From contig CAKARF010000003.1 in assembly GCA_916720465.1 (NCBI GenBank), positions 1 to 28,460 of the forward strand: a stretch of 28,460 nt of DNA. The letters run 5' to 3'. Origin of the DNA: an uncultured Atopobium sp. (GTDB taxonomy: Bacteria > Actinomycetota > Coriobacteriia > Coriobacteriales > Atopobiaceae). The position numbers and the translations under genes are program-made. Within the stretch, counting starts at the first letter, position 1. Each line of letters begins with the position of its first letter. The notes below the pieces were generated by a model. It did no database searches and had not been told where the DNA came from. It saw only the letters and a list, made by a program, of their open reading frames with translations. Positions 1 through 8,254 of the stretch are shown here, one piece after another.

Positions 1-7
1 CGCGATT

Positions 8-838
8 TTACTGTACATCAGCACCCTCTCCTCCCAGGAATGAAACAACGTCCATGATCTGGTCAAAGAACTGCTTACGGGGTTTCTCGCCGCGGACTAT
101 CTCATTAAAGATGCGACCATCCTTAATGAAAATAACGCGATGAGCGTAAGAAGCGGCATATGAATCGTGAGTGACCATGGCAATAGTTGCGCCATTACGG
201 TTGAGGTTCTCAAGGCTTTCAAGCAGCGTGCGAGCATTCTTTGAGTCAAGCGCTCCAGTTGGCTCGTCTGCTAGGACCAACGAAGGGTTGGTAACAATTG
301 CTCGAGCTGCGGCAACGCGCTGACGCTGGCCACCAGACATCTCGTAAGGGAACTTATCAAGCACCTCGGAAATCTGAAGCAGCTTGGCAACGTTTTCTAC
401 GCGCTCCAAAACTTCCTGAGCACGGACGTGACCAATGGTTAGTGAGAGTGCGATATTTTCGCGAGCAGTAAGGCTATCAAGCAAGTTGGCATCCTGGAAA
501 ATGAAGCCCAGACGGTCACGCCTAAAGGCAGAAAGCTCTGCACCGCGCAGGCTGGAAAGCTCTTGGTCATCAATAAAGATGTGGCCCGCAGATGCCTGGT
601 CAATGGTAGAGATGCAGTTCAAAAGAGTCGTTTTACCAGAACCGGAAGGACCCATGATGGCAATGAACTCACCGCGAGCTACAGAAAGATTAATGCCGTC
701 CAGTGCCTTAGTGATATTTCCACGAGTTCCATAGTACTTCTCGAGGTTTTGACAAACTAAAACGGTGTGAGGGGTAAGTGCTGAAGATTGTCCAGCCACA
801 ACAGTTGGCTGAGTTGGAGTTACTTGAGTAGCTGCCAT
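8..838 (-). CDS. ABC transporter ATP-binding protein, BceA/MacB-like
   Basis: This is a 276-residue ATPase subunit that would energise a membrane permease. Visible motifs are Walker A GPSGSGKTT (63-71), Q-loop Gln115, signature MSGGQ (167-171), Walker B ending in LVLADE (187-192) and H-loop His224. The stretch DEPTGALDS after Walker B is typical of the LolD/MacB/BceA branch, whose members export or free the cell of peptides and lipids. The ATG is preceded by GAAAGGA, six bases upstream. About 24 residues precede the first ABC strand, which is longer than usual. The stop lies 8 bases from the window edge, so the expected FtsX-fold permease (BceB-like) would lie just outside on the same strand. 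A Bce-type kinase and regulator about 1.2 kb away support a peptide-antibiotic resistance role. The substrate cannot be told from the ATPase. Confidence 0.93.
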   Translation of the reverse strand: MAATQVTPTQPTVVAGQSSALTPHTVLVCQNLEKYYGTRGNITKALDGINLSVARGEFIAIMGPSGSGKTTLLNCISTIDQASAGHIFIDDQELSSLRGAELSAFRRDRLGFIFQDANLLDSLTARENIALSLTIGHVRAQEVLERVENVAKLLQISEVLDKFPYEMSGGQRQRVAAARAIVTNPSLVLADEPTGALDSKNARTLLESLENLNRNGATIAMVTHDSYAASYAHRVIFIKDGRIFNEIVRGEKPRKQFFDQIMDVVSFLGGEGADVQ

Positions 839-875
839 GTTGCGTCCTTTCGTTGGAGGCGAGTAAATCTTGAGA

Positions 876-933
876 TATATACTCCCTCACTACCGTTTAC
901 GTTGCCATCGATTGACCTTACGGAAACCTTACG
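876..933 (-). promoter_or_regulatory. Promoter of the ABC ATPase gene with direct repeats resembling a response-regulator site
   Basis: Read on the minus strand, CGTAAGGT occurs twice, exactly 11 bp apart (926-933 and 915-922). A third related half-site, CGTAAACG (894-901), lies 21 bp further. A TATATA -10 candidate (876-881) follows, with the third half-site about where a -35 element would sit and no good -35 hexamer there. Tandem repeats at one helical turn are how OmpR/PhoB-family regulators bind, often in place of a -35. That the neighbouring regulator binds here is inference. The same region also lies upstream of the divergent acetyltransferase. Confidence 0.45.
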
Positions 934-990
934 CTTTTCTCACTTTGATGTGTCAAAATATCACTACCAAGCATACGGGAGGGGCATGCT

Positions 991-1986
991 ATGAAGTTGG
1001 TAATTAAAAGATTTGGGCAGCTTACCGCTAAAGAGTTATATCAAATTCTTTCTCTAAGAGCAGAAACGTTTATTGTTGATCAGCAGATTATGTACAACGA
1101 TCTTGATAACGTTGATCAAGTTTCTACCCATGTCTTTTATCAAGATACTGACTCGGTGGCTGCATATTTGCGCATTATTGATGCAGGACAGTCATACAAC
1201 TCCCCTCTTATTGGTCGCGTGTGCGTCAGCAACAGAGGTGCTGGTATTGGTTCAAAGCTGCTGCACGATACCCTTGATTACCTGGCACAAGAAAGCAGCT
1301 CCTCCAAGGTGTTAGTTGAGTCGCAACTCAAAGCTCAGCCCTTCTACGAGCGCGCTGGATTTACGCAGGTATCTTCTAAGGTACTTGATCACTTTGGCAT
1401 CCTCCACCATGTGCTCTCCTTTGACCTTGATGCATATCGTCAGACGAGAAATGCGATCAGCATTGATGATGCCACTGTGTCTATTCGACCTCTTGAAGCA
1501 ACCGATTTGCGCTCGCTACAAAAGCTTAGCGTTGAGACATTTGTAGACACTTTTATTGACTCAAATACAGCAGATGATTTAGCAAGTTGCATGGACTCGC
1601 TCTACAACACAGAAAAGCTTACCCGTGAGCTTGCTGCTAAACACTCATATTTCTATTTTGTTGAAGTTGAAGACCAGGTAGCTGGCTACCTTAAGCTCAA
1701 TACGCGTTATGAGCAAACCGAGGGTCAGCGCGATGACTCACTTGAAATTGAACGCCTGTATATCCTTCCGCGTTTCAAAGGTCTACACCTTGGATCAAAG
1801 CTTATGGAATTTGCCCTTGATTTAGCAAAAGAGAAGGGTAAGAAGCGCGTGTGGCTGGGTGTTTGGGAACACAATGAGCCTGCTAAGGCATTTTATTCAC
1901 ATTGGGGATTCAAGCGTTTTAGTCAGCATACCTTCCAGGTAGGAAGCGATCCTCAAACAGATGAACTGTGGGAGCTTCTACTATAA
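991..1986 (+). CDS. Two-domain GNAT acetyltransferase (ElaA-like + PaiA-like fusion)
   Basis: This 331-residue cytosolic protein carries two GNAT folds. Residues 1-150 resemble ElaA: LRAETFIVDQ near the start, IGRVCVS, and the acetyl-CoA loop RGAGIGSK (82-89). Residues 160-331 resemble PaiA, the spermine/spermidine N-acetyltransferase of Bacillus: VETFVDTF, the run LEIERLYILPRFKG followed by GSKL (acetyl-CoA loop about 260-271), VWLGVWEHNEPAKAFY (287-302) and GFKRF. Both acetyl-CoA loops look intact, so both halves may be active. The start is ATG 991, with GGGAGGGG just upstream; an ATG at 986 is out of frame. The 3' end overlaps the convergent kinase gene by 6 bases. The gene lies alone on the plus strand between the two parts of a Bce-like module. 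Polyamine or antibiotic acetylation is possible; the substrate is unknown. Confidence 0.88.
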   Translation: MKLVIKRFGQLTAKELYQILSLRAETFIVDQQIMYNDLDNVDQVSTHVFYQDTDSVAAYLRIIDAGQSYNSPLIGRVCVSNRGAGIGSKLLHDTLDYLAQESSSSKVLVESQLKAQPFYERAGFTQVSSKVLDHFGILHHVLSFDLDAYRQTRNAISIDDATVSIRPLEATDLRSLQKLSVETFVDTFIDSNTADDLASCMDSLYNTEKLTRELAAKHSYFYFVEVEDQVAGYLKLNTRYEQTEGQRDDSLEIERLYILPRFKGLHLGSKLMEFALDLAKEKGKKRVWLGVWEHNEPAKAFYSHWGFKRFSQHTFQVGSDPQTDELWELLL

Positions 1987-3018
1987 ATCCGTAAAAGACT
2001 GGTTGAAGGTAATAGAAAAGGTTGAACCTTTACCAATTGTACTGCTCACAGCCAGCTTAAGGCCCATCTTATTACAGAGTTCATAGCAGAGATAGAGACC
2101 CATACCAGTGGATTTGGCGTACTTGCGACCATTTTGACCGGTAAAACCCTTATCAAAAATACGAGAAAGATCCTCTTCAGGAATACCGATGCCATTATCT
2201 TTAATGAAAAGAGTGGTCGAAGTAGTTCCCTCACGTGGCTCTGAGACAGAGGCAGAAATCCAAACGTTCTTCTCGCCAGGTGCAAGCTCTGGATTTGAAT
2301 ACTTTGCAGCGTTAATGAGGAGCTGTCGCAAAATAAATTCAAGCCATTTTGGGTCAGCCTTAACCACGTGGGCTAAGTCATCAAAATGCGGAGAAACGCC
2401 AGCGTCAATGAAGACACGTGCGTTGTTTTTAAGGGCATCTTTGACAATAGACTGCAAATTGACGTCTCTGATAGAAAAATCTCGATCTACGGATGCACTG
2501 CGAGCATAAAAGAGCGCCTGTTCTACCAGCGATTCAATCTTAGTGAGCTGTGTTTGCACGTCATCCATGGGCAGCGATGGATTATTTTGAGCAACCAAAT
2601 GAGCTGCGGCGATAGGAGTCTTAATCTCATGCACCCACATCTCAATGTACTCGCGATATTCCTTTGATCGCATATGCTCATCGGCAAGCTGGTCCATCAT
2701 AGACTTTGACATGCTTGAAAGCGCGTCCTTAAAAAGCTGCTCCTCCAGCGTTGAAGGCGTGTCCAACATGGTAGGAACCATATAGCTCTCTTTATCCGTT
2801 GCCGCTAAATCATCGGCAAGCTGCTGGTAAAACCAACGACGATGAAAATAATCGGCTAGAAGCGCAGCTGCTCCCACCACCCATAAAACCAGAATACAGT
2901 AGGCAATAGCAAACGCGTTAAGTCCAACGCCTTTAAGCATAAAGCCAATTAACGTACTGCTAGCTACAAGCGCAAGAAAGAAAATAGTTCGATTTTTTAG
3001 ATACTTGAGAAACGACAT
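1981..3018 (-). CDS. Intramembrane-sensing sensor histidine kinase, BceS-like
   Basis: This is a 345-residue membrane kinase. Two hydrophobic helices near residues 11-28 and 34-56 are joined by only a few residues, so there is essentially no extracellular sensor domain. That is the hallmark of intramembrane-sensing kinases such as BceS, which read out the state of a partner BceAB transporter. The phospho-acceptor is His130 in MWVHEIKTPIAA. The ATPase domain shows the N-box INAAKYSN (235-242), the G1 box KDNGIGIP (273-280) and the G2 box GMGL (305-308). The gene starts 6 bases after the response regulator stop, so the pair is co-translated. The partner transporter would be the ABC ATPase gene at the left edge, beyond the intervening acetyltransferase. 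Assignment to the BceS type rests on the membrane topology and the neighbours. Confidence 0.92.
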   Translation of the reverse strand: MSFLKYLKNRTIFFLALVASSTLIGFMLKGVGLNAFAIAYCILVLWVVGAAALLADYFHRRWFYQQLADDLAATDKESYMVPTMLDTPSTLEEQLFKDALSSMSKSMMDQLADEHMRSKEYREYIEMWVHEIKTPIAAAHLVAQNNPSLPMDDVQTQLTKIESLVEQALFYARSASVDRDFSIRDVNLQSIVKDALKNNARVFIDAGVSPHFDDLAHVVKADPKWLEFILRQLLINAAKYSNPELAPGEKNVWISASVSEPREGTTSTTLFIKDNGIGIPEEDLSRIFDKGFTGQNGRKYAKSTGMGLYLCYELCNKMGLKLAVSSTIGKGSTFSITFNQSFTDL

Positions 3019-3024
3019 AGCAGC

Positions 3025-3696
3025 CTACTCAATAACATAGCCAAGCCCGCGGCGCGTCATAACAAAGTCCTCAACGCCAATACTCGCAAGAGTATTTCTG
3101 AGGTGGCTAATGTTGACCGTCAACGTATTGTCATCAACAAACTCGTCCGACTGCCACAACTCTTCTTGAATACGCTGGCGAGAAACAACCGTTCCCGCAT
3201 TTTGCATCAAAAGTGAAAGTATTCTGAGCTCGTTTTTGGTCAGCTCAACGCTCTTTTGATTTGCAGAAACTTTGCAAGAAGAAGAATCAAGCGTCACACC
3301 TGCATGTGAAAGCTTTGTTCCTGTTGTGACATCGCTATTTGCACGCCTCAAAACCGAAGTAATATGCATAAGCAAAATCTGGGTGTTATAAGGCTTGGCG
3401 ATAAAATCGTCTGCTCCCAACGAGAGCACCATAAGCTCATCAAGATCAGTGTTTCTGCTGGTAACTACAATGATGGGAACGTTTGAGAGCTGTCGTACTT
3501 CTCGACAAATCTGTTGCCCGTCAATACCGGGAAGGTTGAGGTCCAGCAAAACCAAGTCTGGATGCGCGGCAATAATCTGTTGAGGTACAGACTCAAAAGA
3601 CGTGAGCGCCTGAGCCTCAAAGCCGTTTCTTTGCAGCAGGAGAACCAACTCTTGCTGAATTTGATGGTCATCTTCTACAACTAGAATTTTTGTCAT
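3025..3696 (-). CDS. Response regulator, OmpR/PhoB family (BceR-like)
   Basis: This 223-residue regulator has a receiver domain with acidic residues Asp9 and Asp10, phospho-acceptor Asp52 in VLLDLNLPG, Thr79 and Lys101 (KPYN). The C-terminal winged helix (about 130-223) contains LTKNELRIL and ends in RRGLGYVIE, typical of the OmpR family. The start ATG has a strong ribosome binding site, GGGAGGTGA, in the 21-base gap after tatD. The gene lies directly downstream of metG-rsmA-tatD on the same strand with no visible terminator, so read-through from those housekeeping genes is likely in addition to any promoter inside tatD. Its likely targets are the ABC genes at the left edge, where 11-bp-spaced direct repeats are found; that link is inference. 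Confidence 0.94.
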   Translation of the reverse strand: MTKILVVEDDHQIQQELVLLLQRNGFEAQALTSFESVPQQIIAAHPDLVLLDLNLPGIDGQQICREVRQLSNVPIIVVTSRNTDLDELMVLSLGADDFIAKPYNTQILLMHITSVLRRANSDVTTGTKLSHAGVTLDSSSCKVSANQKSVELTKNELRILSLLMQNAGTVVSRQRIQEELWQSDEFVDDNTLTVNISHLRNTLASIGVEDFVMTRRGLGYVIE

Positions 3697-3717
3697 GCGT
3701 GCTCACCTCCCACTACG

Positions 3718-4737
3718 CTACGCAAGTCCCACAAAGCGTTTGGCGTTTTCCCAGAGTATGGTATACGTCTTCTCTTTGGGGATATCAAGTCGCTGCCAAC
3801 GAAGCTCTGCCAAGCGCTCAACCGTGTGTACCACCATTGCTGGCGTACACTCCCCTCCACGCAAAGGCTCTGGCGCCATATAGGGGAAATCGGTCTCTGA
3901 AAGCAGTTGTGCCTCTGGACAGGAAATCATTGCAGCTCGAATATCATCAGAGCGCTTAAACGTTGCTGCGCCACCAAAAGCTACAAAGCAACCAAGGTCT
4001 GCAAAAGGCTTCATGACCTCTGGTCCATCGGTGTAGCAATGCAGATCACAGCCTGTTTTAGGAACGCCCATACGATTCAGAATTTTAAGCGCCAAATCAT
4101 GAGCGTGCGTATTATCAGCACCATCACGCAGGTGCAGCTCAACGCGTTGATTGCGCTCATGTGCAATGGAGAGCTGTCGCTCAAATGCTTGGCGCTGGAC
4201 CTCTTCTGGAACCTCACAATATGGTCCAAAATCAAGGCCAATCTCTCCTACGCCAACACAAAGAGGGTGCTCAAGTAACTCAAACAAGCGCTGTTCAGCT
4301 TCCTGGTTATAGTCTGGTGCGCTGTATGGGTGAGCGCCTACTACAAAATATGTGTGTTCAAACAAATACTCTGCAGGTAAATCACAGAGTACACAGAGAT
4401 CTGCTTCAGCCAGCTTTGTAAAAGCATGGCGTGCCTGGCTAAGAGTGTCCTCAAACCAAGCAATAAAAGCGCTGGTATCTGCCCACTTACGAGGAAACTC
4501 TGTAGCAATATCTACGGGCACAATAAGCATACGAACACCAGCCGCGGCAGCGCGAGCAAGAGACTCTGCAGCGCTGTGCTCGTGAAGACTGCCCAGGTGA
4601 CCATGGGTATCAGCAACAGGCGCCAAAACACGAGGTGTTGGACGAGGCGTACCGTAAATATCGTGAAATAGTTGACCGTCAGAAAAAGAAAGTGCGTCTA
4701 CTTCTTCTGCTGGTAGATGATGCTTTTTCTTACTCAC
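3718..4737 (-). CDS. tatD: TatD-family metal-dependent hydrolase (putative DNase)
   Basis: This is a 339-residue TIM-barrel metallohydrolase of the TatD family, whose members have 3'-5' exonuclease activity on DNA or RNA. Metal ligands visible are DTHGH (43-47), Glu165 in VGEIGLDF, His202, His233 in HCYTDG and Asp283 in ETDFPYMAPEP. Two departures are seen. There is an N-terminal extension of about 40 residues before the barrel. The usual family stretch RGxRNEP after APxP is replaced by RGGECTP. The start is GTG, and its first 8 bases overlap the rsmA stop (GTGAGTAA), so translation is coupled. It follows metG and rsmA, an order common in Gram-positive bacteria. The family call is firm; the substrate is not known. 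Confidence 0.9.
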   Translation of the reverse strand: MSKKKHHLPAEEVDALSFSDGQLFHDIYGTPRPTPRVLAPVADTHGHLGSLHEHSAAESLARAAAAGVRMLIVPVDIATEFPRKWADTSAFIAWFEDTLSQARHAFTKLAEADLCVLCDLPAEYLFEHTYFVVGAHPYSAPDYNQEAEQRLFELLEHPLCVGVGEIGLDFGPYCEVPEEVQRQAFERQLSIAHERNQRVELHLRDGADNTHAHDLALKILNRMGVPKTGCDLHCYTDGPEVMKPFADLGCFVAFGGAATFKRSDDIRAAMISCPEAQLLSETDFPYMAPEPLRGGECTPAMVVHTVERLAELRWQRLDIPKEKTYTILWENAKRFVGLA

Positions 4738-5686
4738 TCAAAGGCTCCAAAGCAGCTGCAAGACAAATAAAATCTTGGCTGGTCAAAACTTCTGCGCGCA
4801 CCGTAGGCGCAATTCCTGTGGCGAGAAACGCCTGATCTAGCTTGTCTTTATCAAAGCCAGAGGCGCTCATTGAATTACGAATAGTCTTTCTACGCTGTGC
4901 AAAGGCAGCGTCAATAACCCTCATGGTATGCAAGAGCTCTTCTTCAGAAAGAAGCTTGGAGGTCACCGGGTTTCTCGCGATGGTGCGATCAAGGCGAACC
5001 ACGGCAGAGTTGACGCGTGGAGGAGGCATAAAGTTGCCAGGACCCACCTCAAACCTGCCAGTAACCTGCGCAAACAAAGACAGCTTTGCCGTATAAGCGC
5101 CATATGCCTTAGTGGAAGGCTTGGCAGCAATTCTGTCAGCCACCTCAGCTTGCACCATGACTACCGCTCGCTCAAGTGAGGGAAGCTCTTGGAAGAACTT
5201 GAGGATTAACGTAGCTGCCACCTGATACGGCAGGTTGGATATAAACTTTGTTGGCATCGAGGCGTTTGGCGGGGTGCTCAGCGCTGCGCTCTGGGTAACG
5301 GCCGGAAGCGTGCCGTAGGCCTCGGCAAGCTTCTGCGGCGTGATTGCCAGCGCATCGCCCATGACCAGCGCAAACGAGTCTGGATGAGGCTCTTTACAGG
5401 TTACTGCTAAGACTTGCTCCAGCTCAGAGTCTGCCTCAAGCGAGCAAACCGCGCGGGCGTTGTCGAGCAAGGCCACCGTGAGGGTACCCAGACCGGGTCC
5501 AACCTCGACAACCACATCGGTAGGCTGGACCTCTGCAAGTTGGACGATCTTCTCGATAATGTGGTCTTGCACCAAGAAGTTTTGTCCCAGCCTGTATTTG
5601 GTGGCAAGGCCAAAACGTTCCAGCGTTTCTTTAGTGGCGCGCTGATTAGCAAGCCACGATGTTTGATGCAATGCGCGCTCCGACAC
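4730..5686 (-). CDS. rsmA: 16S rRNA (adenine1518/1519-N6) dimethyltransferase
   Basis: RsmA (KsgA) transfers four methyl groups from S-adenosylmethionine to two adjacent adenines near the 3' end of 16S rRNA, late in 30S subunit assembly. Motifs seen are LGQNFL (33-38), SAM-binding EVGPGLGT (61-68), Glu84 in LEAD, and the catalytic NLPYQV (151-156). At 318 residues it is longer than the usual 270 or so; an Ala/Ser/Pro-rich insertion near residues 127-146 sits just before the catalytic loop. The start is GTG, two bases after the metG stop, and there is no clear ribosome binding site, so it probably depends on translation of metG. Loss of this enzyme gives kasugamycin resistance in other bacteria. 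Confidence 0.95.
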   Translation of the reverse strand: MSERALHQTSWLANQRATKETLERFGLATKYRLGQNFLVQDHIIEKIVQLAEVQPTDVVVEVGPGLGTLTVALLDNARAVCSLEADSELEQVLAVTCKEPHPDSFALVMGDALAITPQKLAEAYGTLPAVTQSAALSTPPNASMPTKFISNLPYQVAATLILKFFQELPSLERAVVMVQAEVADRIAAKPSTKAYGAYTAKLSLFAQVTGRFEVGPGNFMPPPRVNSAVVRLDRTIARNPVTSKLLSEEELLHTMRVIDAAFAQRRKTIRNSMSASGFDKDKLDQAFLATGIAPTVRAEVLTSQDFICLAAALEPLSE

Positions 5687-5688
5687 GA

Positions 5689-7299
5689 TTACTTGCTTGC
5701 AAGACGTGGGAACAGAGCGTCTCCCTTAGAGACAGCCAGGCCGCCCTGAAGCTTGCCCCATACGCACTCGCTGCGGGTATCGGTAGAGGTAATCTCTGCC
5801 TCGTCAAGGCTCATACGGCGCAGAACCTCTGCAGACGTAGTAGGCATGAATGGCATAAAGAGATGAGCACAAATGCGGATAGACTCAAGCAGCGTATAGA
5901 TAATCTCTGCAAGCTCTGATGCGCGCTCAGGGTCTTTTGCCACTGTCCAAGGTGCAGCGTCCTCAATATAGTGGTTAGCTGCGTGGACAAGCTCCATGAT
6001 GATGTTCTTAGCGCCTACGTAGTCCATCTTCTCCATGCAAGCGGCGTAGCGGTCATAGATGCCCTCAGCCAGCTTGCGCAGTGGGTGATCTGCAGGAACA
6101 GTAGAACCATCAAAGGTTGGAGTGACACCCTCAAAGTATTTATCGCTCATGTTAAGAGCGCGAGAAACCAAGTTGCCCCAGCTATTTGCCAAGTCAGCGT
6201 TATAGACCTGCTCCATGCGCTCAAAGGAAATGCCCGAGTCCTCGCCAGGAGTGACGTCGGTCATGAAGTAGTAGCGGTAGCCCTCAACACCCAGCAGGTC
6301 CAAAACGTCCTTAGGTGCAATGGCGTTTCCGCGAGACTTACTCATCTTCTCAACAACGCCAGTCTCAGAATTACGGACGTTAAGGAAGCCGTGAGCAAAA
6401 ATGTGCTCAGGTACAGCCTCGCCAAGAGCCATAAGCATTGCAGGCCAAATGACACAGTGGAAGCGGATGATGTCCTTACCAACAACGTGCATCTGAGCTG
6501 GCCAGAAACGCTTTCTCATGGCAGCAGCCTCTGGACTGTCATCGCCATAGCCAACAGCAGTGTAGTAGTTGAGAAGAGCATCAAACCAGACGTAGGTTAC
6601 GTGAGACTCATCAAAAGGAACAGGAACGCCCCAGTCAAAGCTGGTACGGGATACAGAAATATCCTGGAGGCCAGACTCAACAAAGCTGCGTACCTCGTTT
6701 GCTCGGAAGTCTGGCTCAATGAAATCTGGGTGCTCAGCATAGAGCTCAAGCAGCTTGTCCTGGAATGCGGAAAGCTTGAAGAACCAAGACTCCTCAGAAA
6801 CGCGCTCAAGCTCACGATGGCAATCTGGGCAGAGGTGTGCACCCTTGCAACCAGCCTCTTCGTCTGCTTTTTCTACCTGGGTCTCAGTGAAGAAGGTCTC
6901 CTCGTGGATGCAGTACCAACCATCGTAGGATCCCTTGTAGATGAAGCCGGCCTCACGCATGCGCTCCCACAGGTACTGGACAGCTTTTACGTGACGCTCA
7001 TCAGTAGTACGGATGAAGTCGTCGTATGAGATGTTGAGCTCTTCATAGAGTCCCTTGAAGAAAGGAACCTGCGAGTCGCACCATGCCTGTGGAGACAGTC
7101 CGTGATCAGCTGCAGCAAGAGCGACCTTCTCGCCATGCTCGTCCATACCGGTGAGGAAAAATACATCGTAGCCAGCAGCGCGTCTAAAGCGAGCCTGGAT
7201 ATCGCAAAGCAGGGTGCAGTACGCAGTTCCCAGGTGTGGCTTTGCGTTGACGTAATAAATTGGGGTGGTGATAAAGTATGACGGCTTGGCCTCGGGCAT
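5689..7299 (-). CDS. metG: Methionyl-tRNA synthetase
   Basis: This enzyme charges tRNA-Met with methionine for initiation and elongation. The class I signatures are PHLGTAY (21-27, the HIGH box) and KMSKS (318-322). A Cys-rich knuckle between them includes Cys130, Cys151, Cys157 and Cys160 (LCPDC). The protein is 536 residues and ends after the anticodon-binding helical domain, so it lacks the C-terminal Trbp111-like tRNA-binding domain found in longer MetRS. The start ATG has AGAGGGAG five bases upstream. The gene opens a run metG-rsmA-tatD and, with small gaps, the downstream two-component genes. A TATACT -10 candidate lies about 40 bases before the start. Confidence 0.97.
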   Translation of the reverse strand: MPEAKPSYFITTPIYYVNAKPHLGTAYCTLLCDIQARFRRAAGYDVFFLTGMDEHGEKVALAAADHGLSPQAWCDSQVPFFKGLYEELNISYDDFIRTTDERHVKAVQYLWERMREAGFIYKGSYDGWYCIHEETFFTETQVEKADEEAGCKGAHLCPDCHRELERVSEESWFFKLSAFQDKLLELYAEHPDFIEPDFRANEVRSFVESGLQDISVSRTSFDWGVPVPFDESHVTYVWFDALLNYYTAVGYGDDSPEAAAMRKRFWPAQMHVVGKDIIRFHCVIWPAMLMALGEAVPEHIFAHGFLNVRNSETGVVEKMSKSRGNAIAPKDVLDLLGVEGYRYYFMTDVTPGEDSGISFERMEQVYNADLANSWGNLVSRALNMSDKYFEGVTPTFDGSTVPADHPLRKLAEGIYDRYAACMEKMDYVGAKNIIMELVHAANHYIEDAAPWTVAKDPERASELAEIIYTLLESIRICAHLFMPFMPTTSAEVLRRMSLDEAEITSTDTRSECVWGKLQGGLAVSKGDALFPRLASK

Positions 7300-7335
7300 A
7301 ATGACTCCCTCTGTGTAAGTTGCAATAACTTATCC

Positions 7336-7341
7336 AGTATA
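7336..7341 (-). promoter_or_regulatory. Possible -10 element for metG
   Basis: TATACT on the minus strand lies in the 79-base gap between rsmI and metG, about 37 bases before the metG ATG. It is a near-consensus -10, but the hexamer 17 bases upstream (CAAAGA) is a poor -35. Support is therefore position and -10 match only. Confidence 0.3.
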
Positions 7342-7378
7342 GAGCAAATGCTGGGCTTTCTTTGTGTTGGTATAGTGA

Positions 7379-8254
7379 TTATGCCTCGTGAGCAAGAATT
7401 GCCTGGTATGCCTCATCGCGCGCAATACCAAACTTCTGAGCAAGCTCTTTGGCCAGCGCTGATTTTCTGGTACCCGCAGCAAGACCAGCCTCTATTGCGT
7501 CTTCAAGCGAGAGCTGAGACTCGCCCGCTACCTGCAACGATGTGGCGACAAGCTCTTCTTCTGTGGGAGCCGCAATAACCAAAACACACTCGCCTTTGAG
7601 GTTCTCTTTTGCAGCAAGTGTCTCAACAAGACAAGGGGCCACATCGCGCACTACTTCTTCATGCAGCTTAGTAAGCTCTCTGACAAGGGCCACCTGCCTA
7701 GTTGGAAACACCTCGGCTATGGCCTCAACCGTTGCAAGCACTCTAAACGGAGACTCATACAGCACAATAGTGCCCGGAATTGATGCAAGCTGCTGTAAGC
7801 GCTGAACAATCTGTCCATGCTTTCTGGGCAAGAACCCTTCAAAAAAGAAATGATCACTTGCCAGGCCCGATGCAACAAGCGCACAGGTTACCGCAGAAGG
7901 ACCCGGAATAACTTCCGTTGCAAGGCCTTCTAAAAGCGCCGCATCAACCAAATGCTGACCCGGGTCAGAGATGCCTGGCATACCCGCATCTGACACAAAC
8001 GCAACACGCTGACCAGCACGAAGCCTTTCAAGCGTTGGCTCAATTTGCGACTCAATAATATTTTGATCACAGCGCTGCAGAGGCACATGAATGTCAAATG
8101 CCGAGAGGAGCTTTGAGGTCACGCGCGTGTCCTCACATAAAATGACATCTGCTGCTGCAAGCGTTTCTTTAACGCGCGGTGACGCGTCCGAAAGGTTTCC
8201 AATAGGCGTGCCCACAATAGACAGTTTACCTGCTAAAAGAGTAGATTCTGTCAT
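7379..8254 (-). CDS. rsmI: 16S rRNA (cytidine1402-2'-O) methyltransferase
   Basis: RsmI 2'-O-methylates C1402 in the decoding centre of 16S rRNA, using S-adenosylmethionine. It belongs to the tetrapyrrole methylase fold. Motifs in order are GTPIGNL (15-21), CEDTR (40-44), SDAGMPGISDPG (88-99), VIPGPSA (115-121) and FEGFLPRK (138-145). The C-terminal part after about residue 240 is helical and is present in many RsmI proteins. The start ATG shares one base with the stop of the upstream glycosidase-like gene (TAATG), so the two are translationally coupled. The protein is 291 residues, normal for the family. Confidence 0.96.
   Translation of the reverse strand: MTESTLLAGKLSIVGTPIGNLSDASPRVKETLAAADVILCEDTRVTSKLLSAFDIHVPLQRCDQNIIESQIEPTLERLRAGQRVAFVSDAGMPGISDPGQHLVDAALLEGLATEVIPGPSAVTCALVASGLASDHFFFEGFLPRKHGQIVQRLQQLASIPGTIVLYESPFRVLATVEAIAEVFPTRQVALVRELTKLHEEVVRDVAPCLVETLAAKENLKGECVLVIAAPTEEELVATSLQVAGESQLSLEDAIEAGLAAGTRKSALAKELAQKFGIARDEAYQAILAHEA

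Noticed and set aside
5971..7029. A 352-codon open frame on the plus strand opposite metG
   Set aside because: It is fully antisense to a certain metG, has no ribosome binding site or known motif, and its composition mirrors the codon bias of metG.
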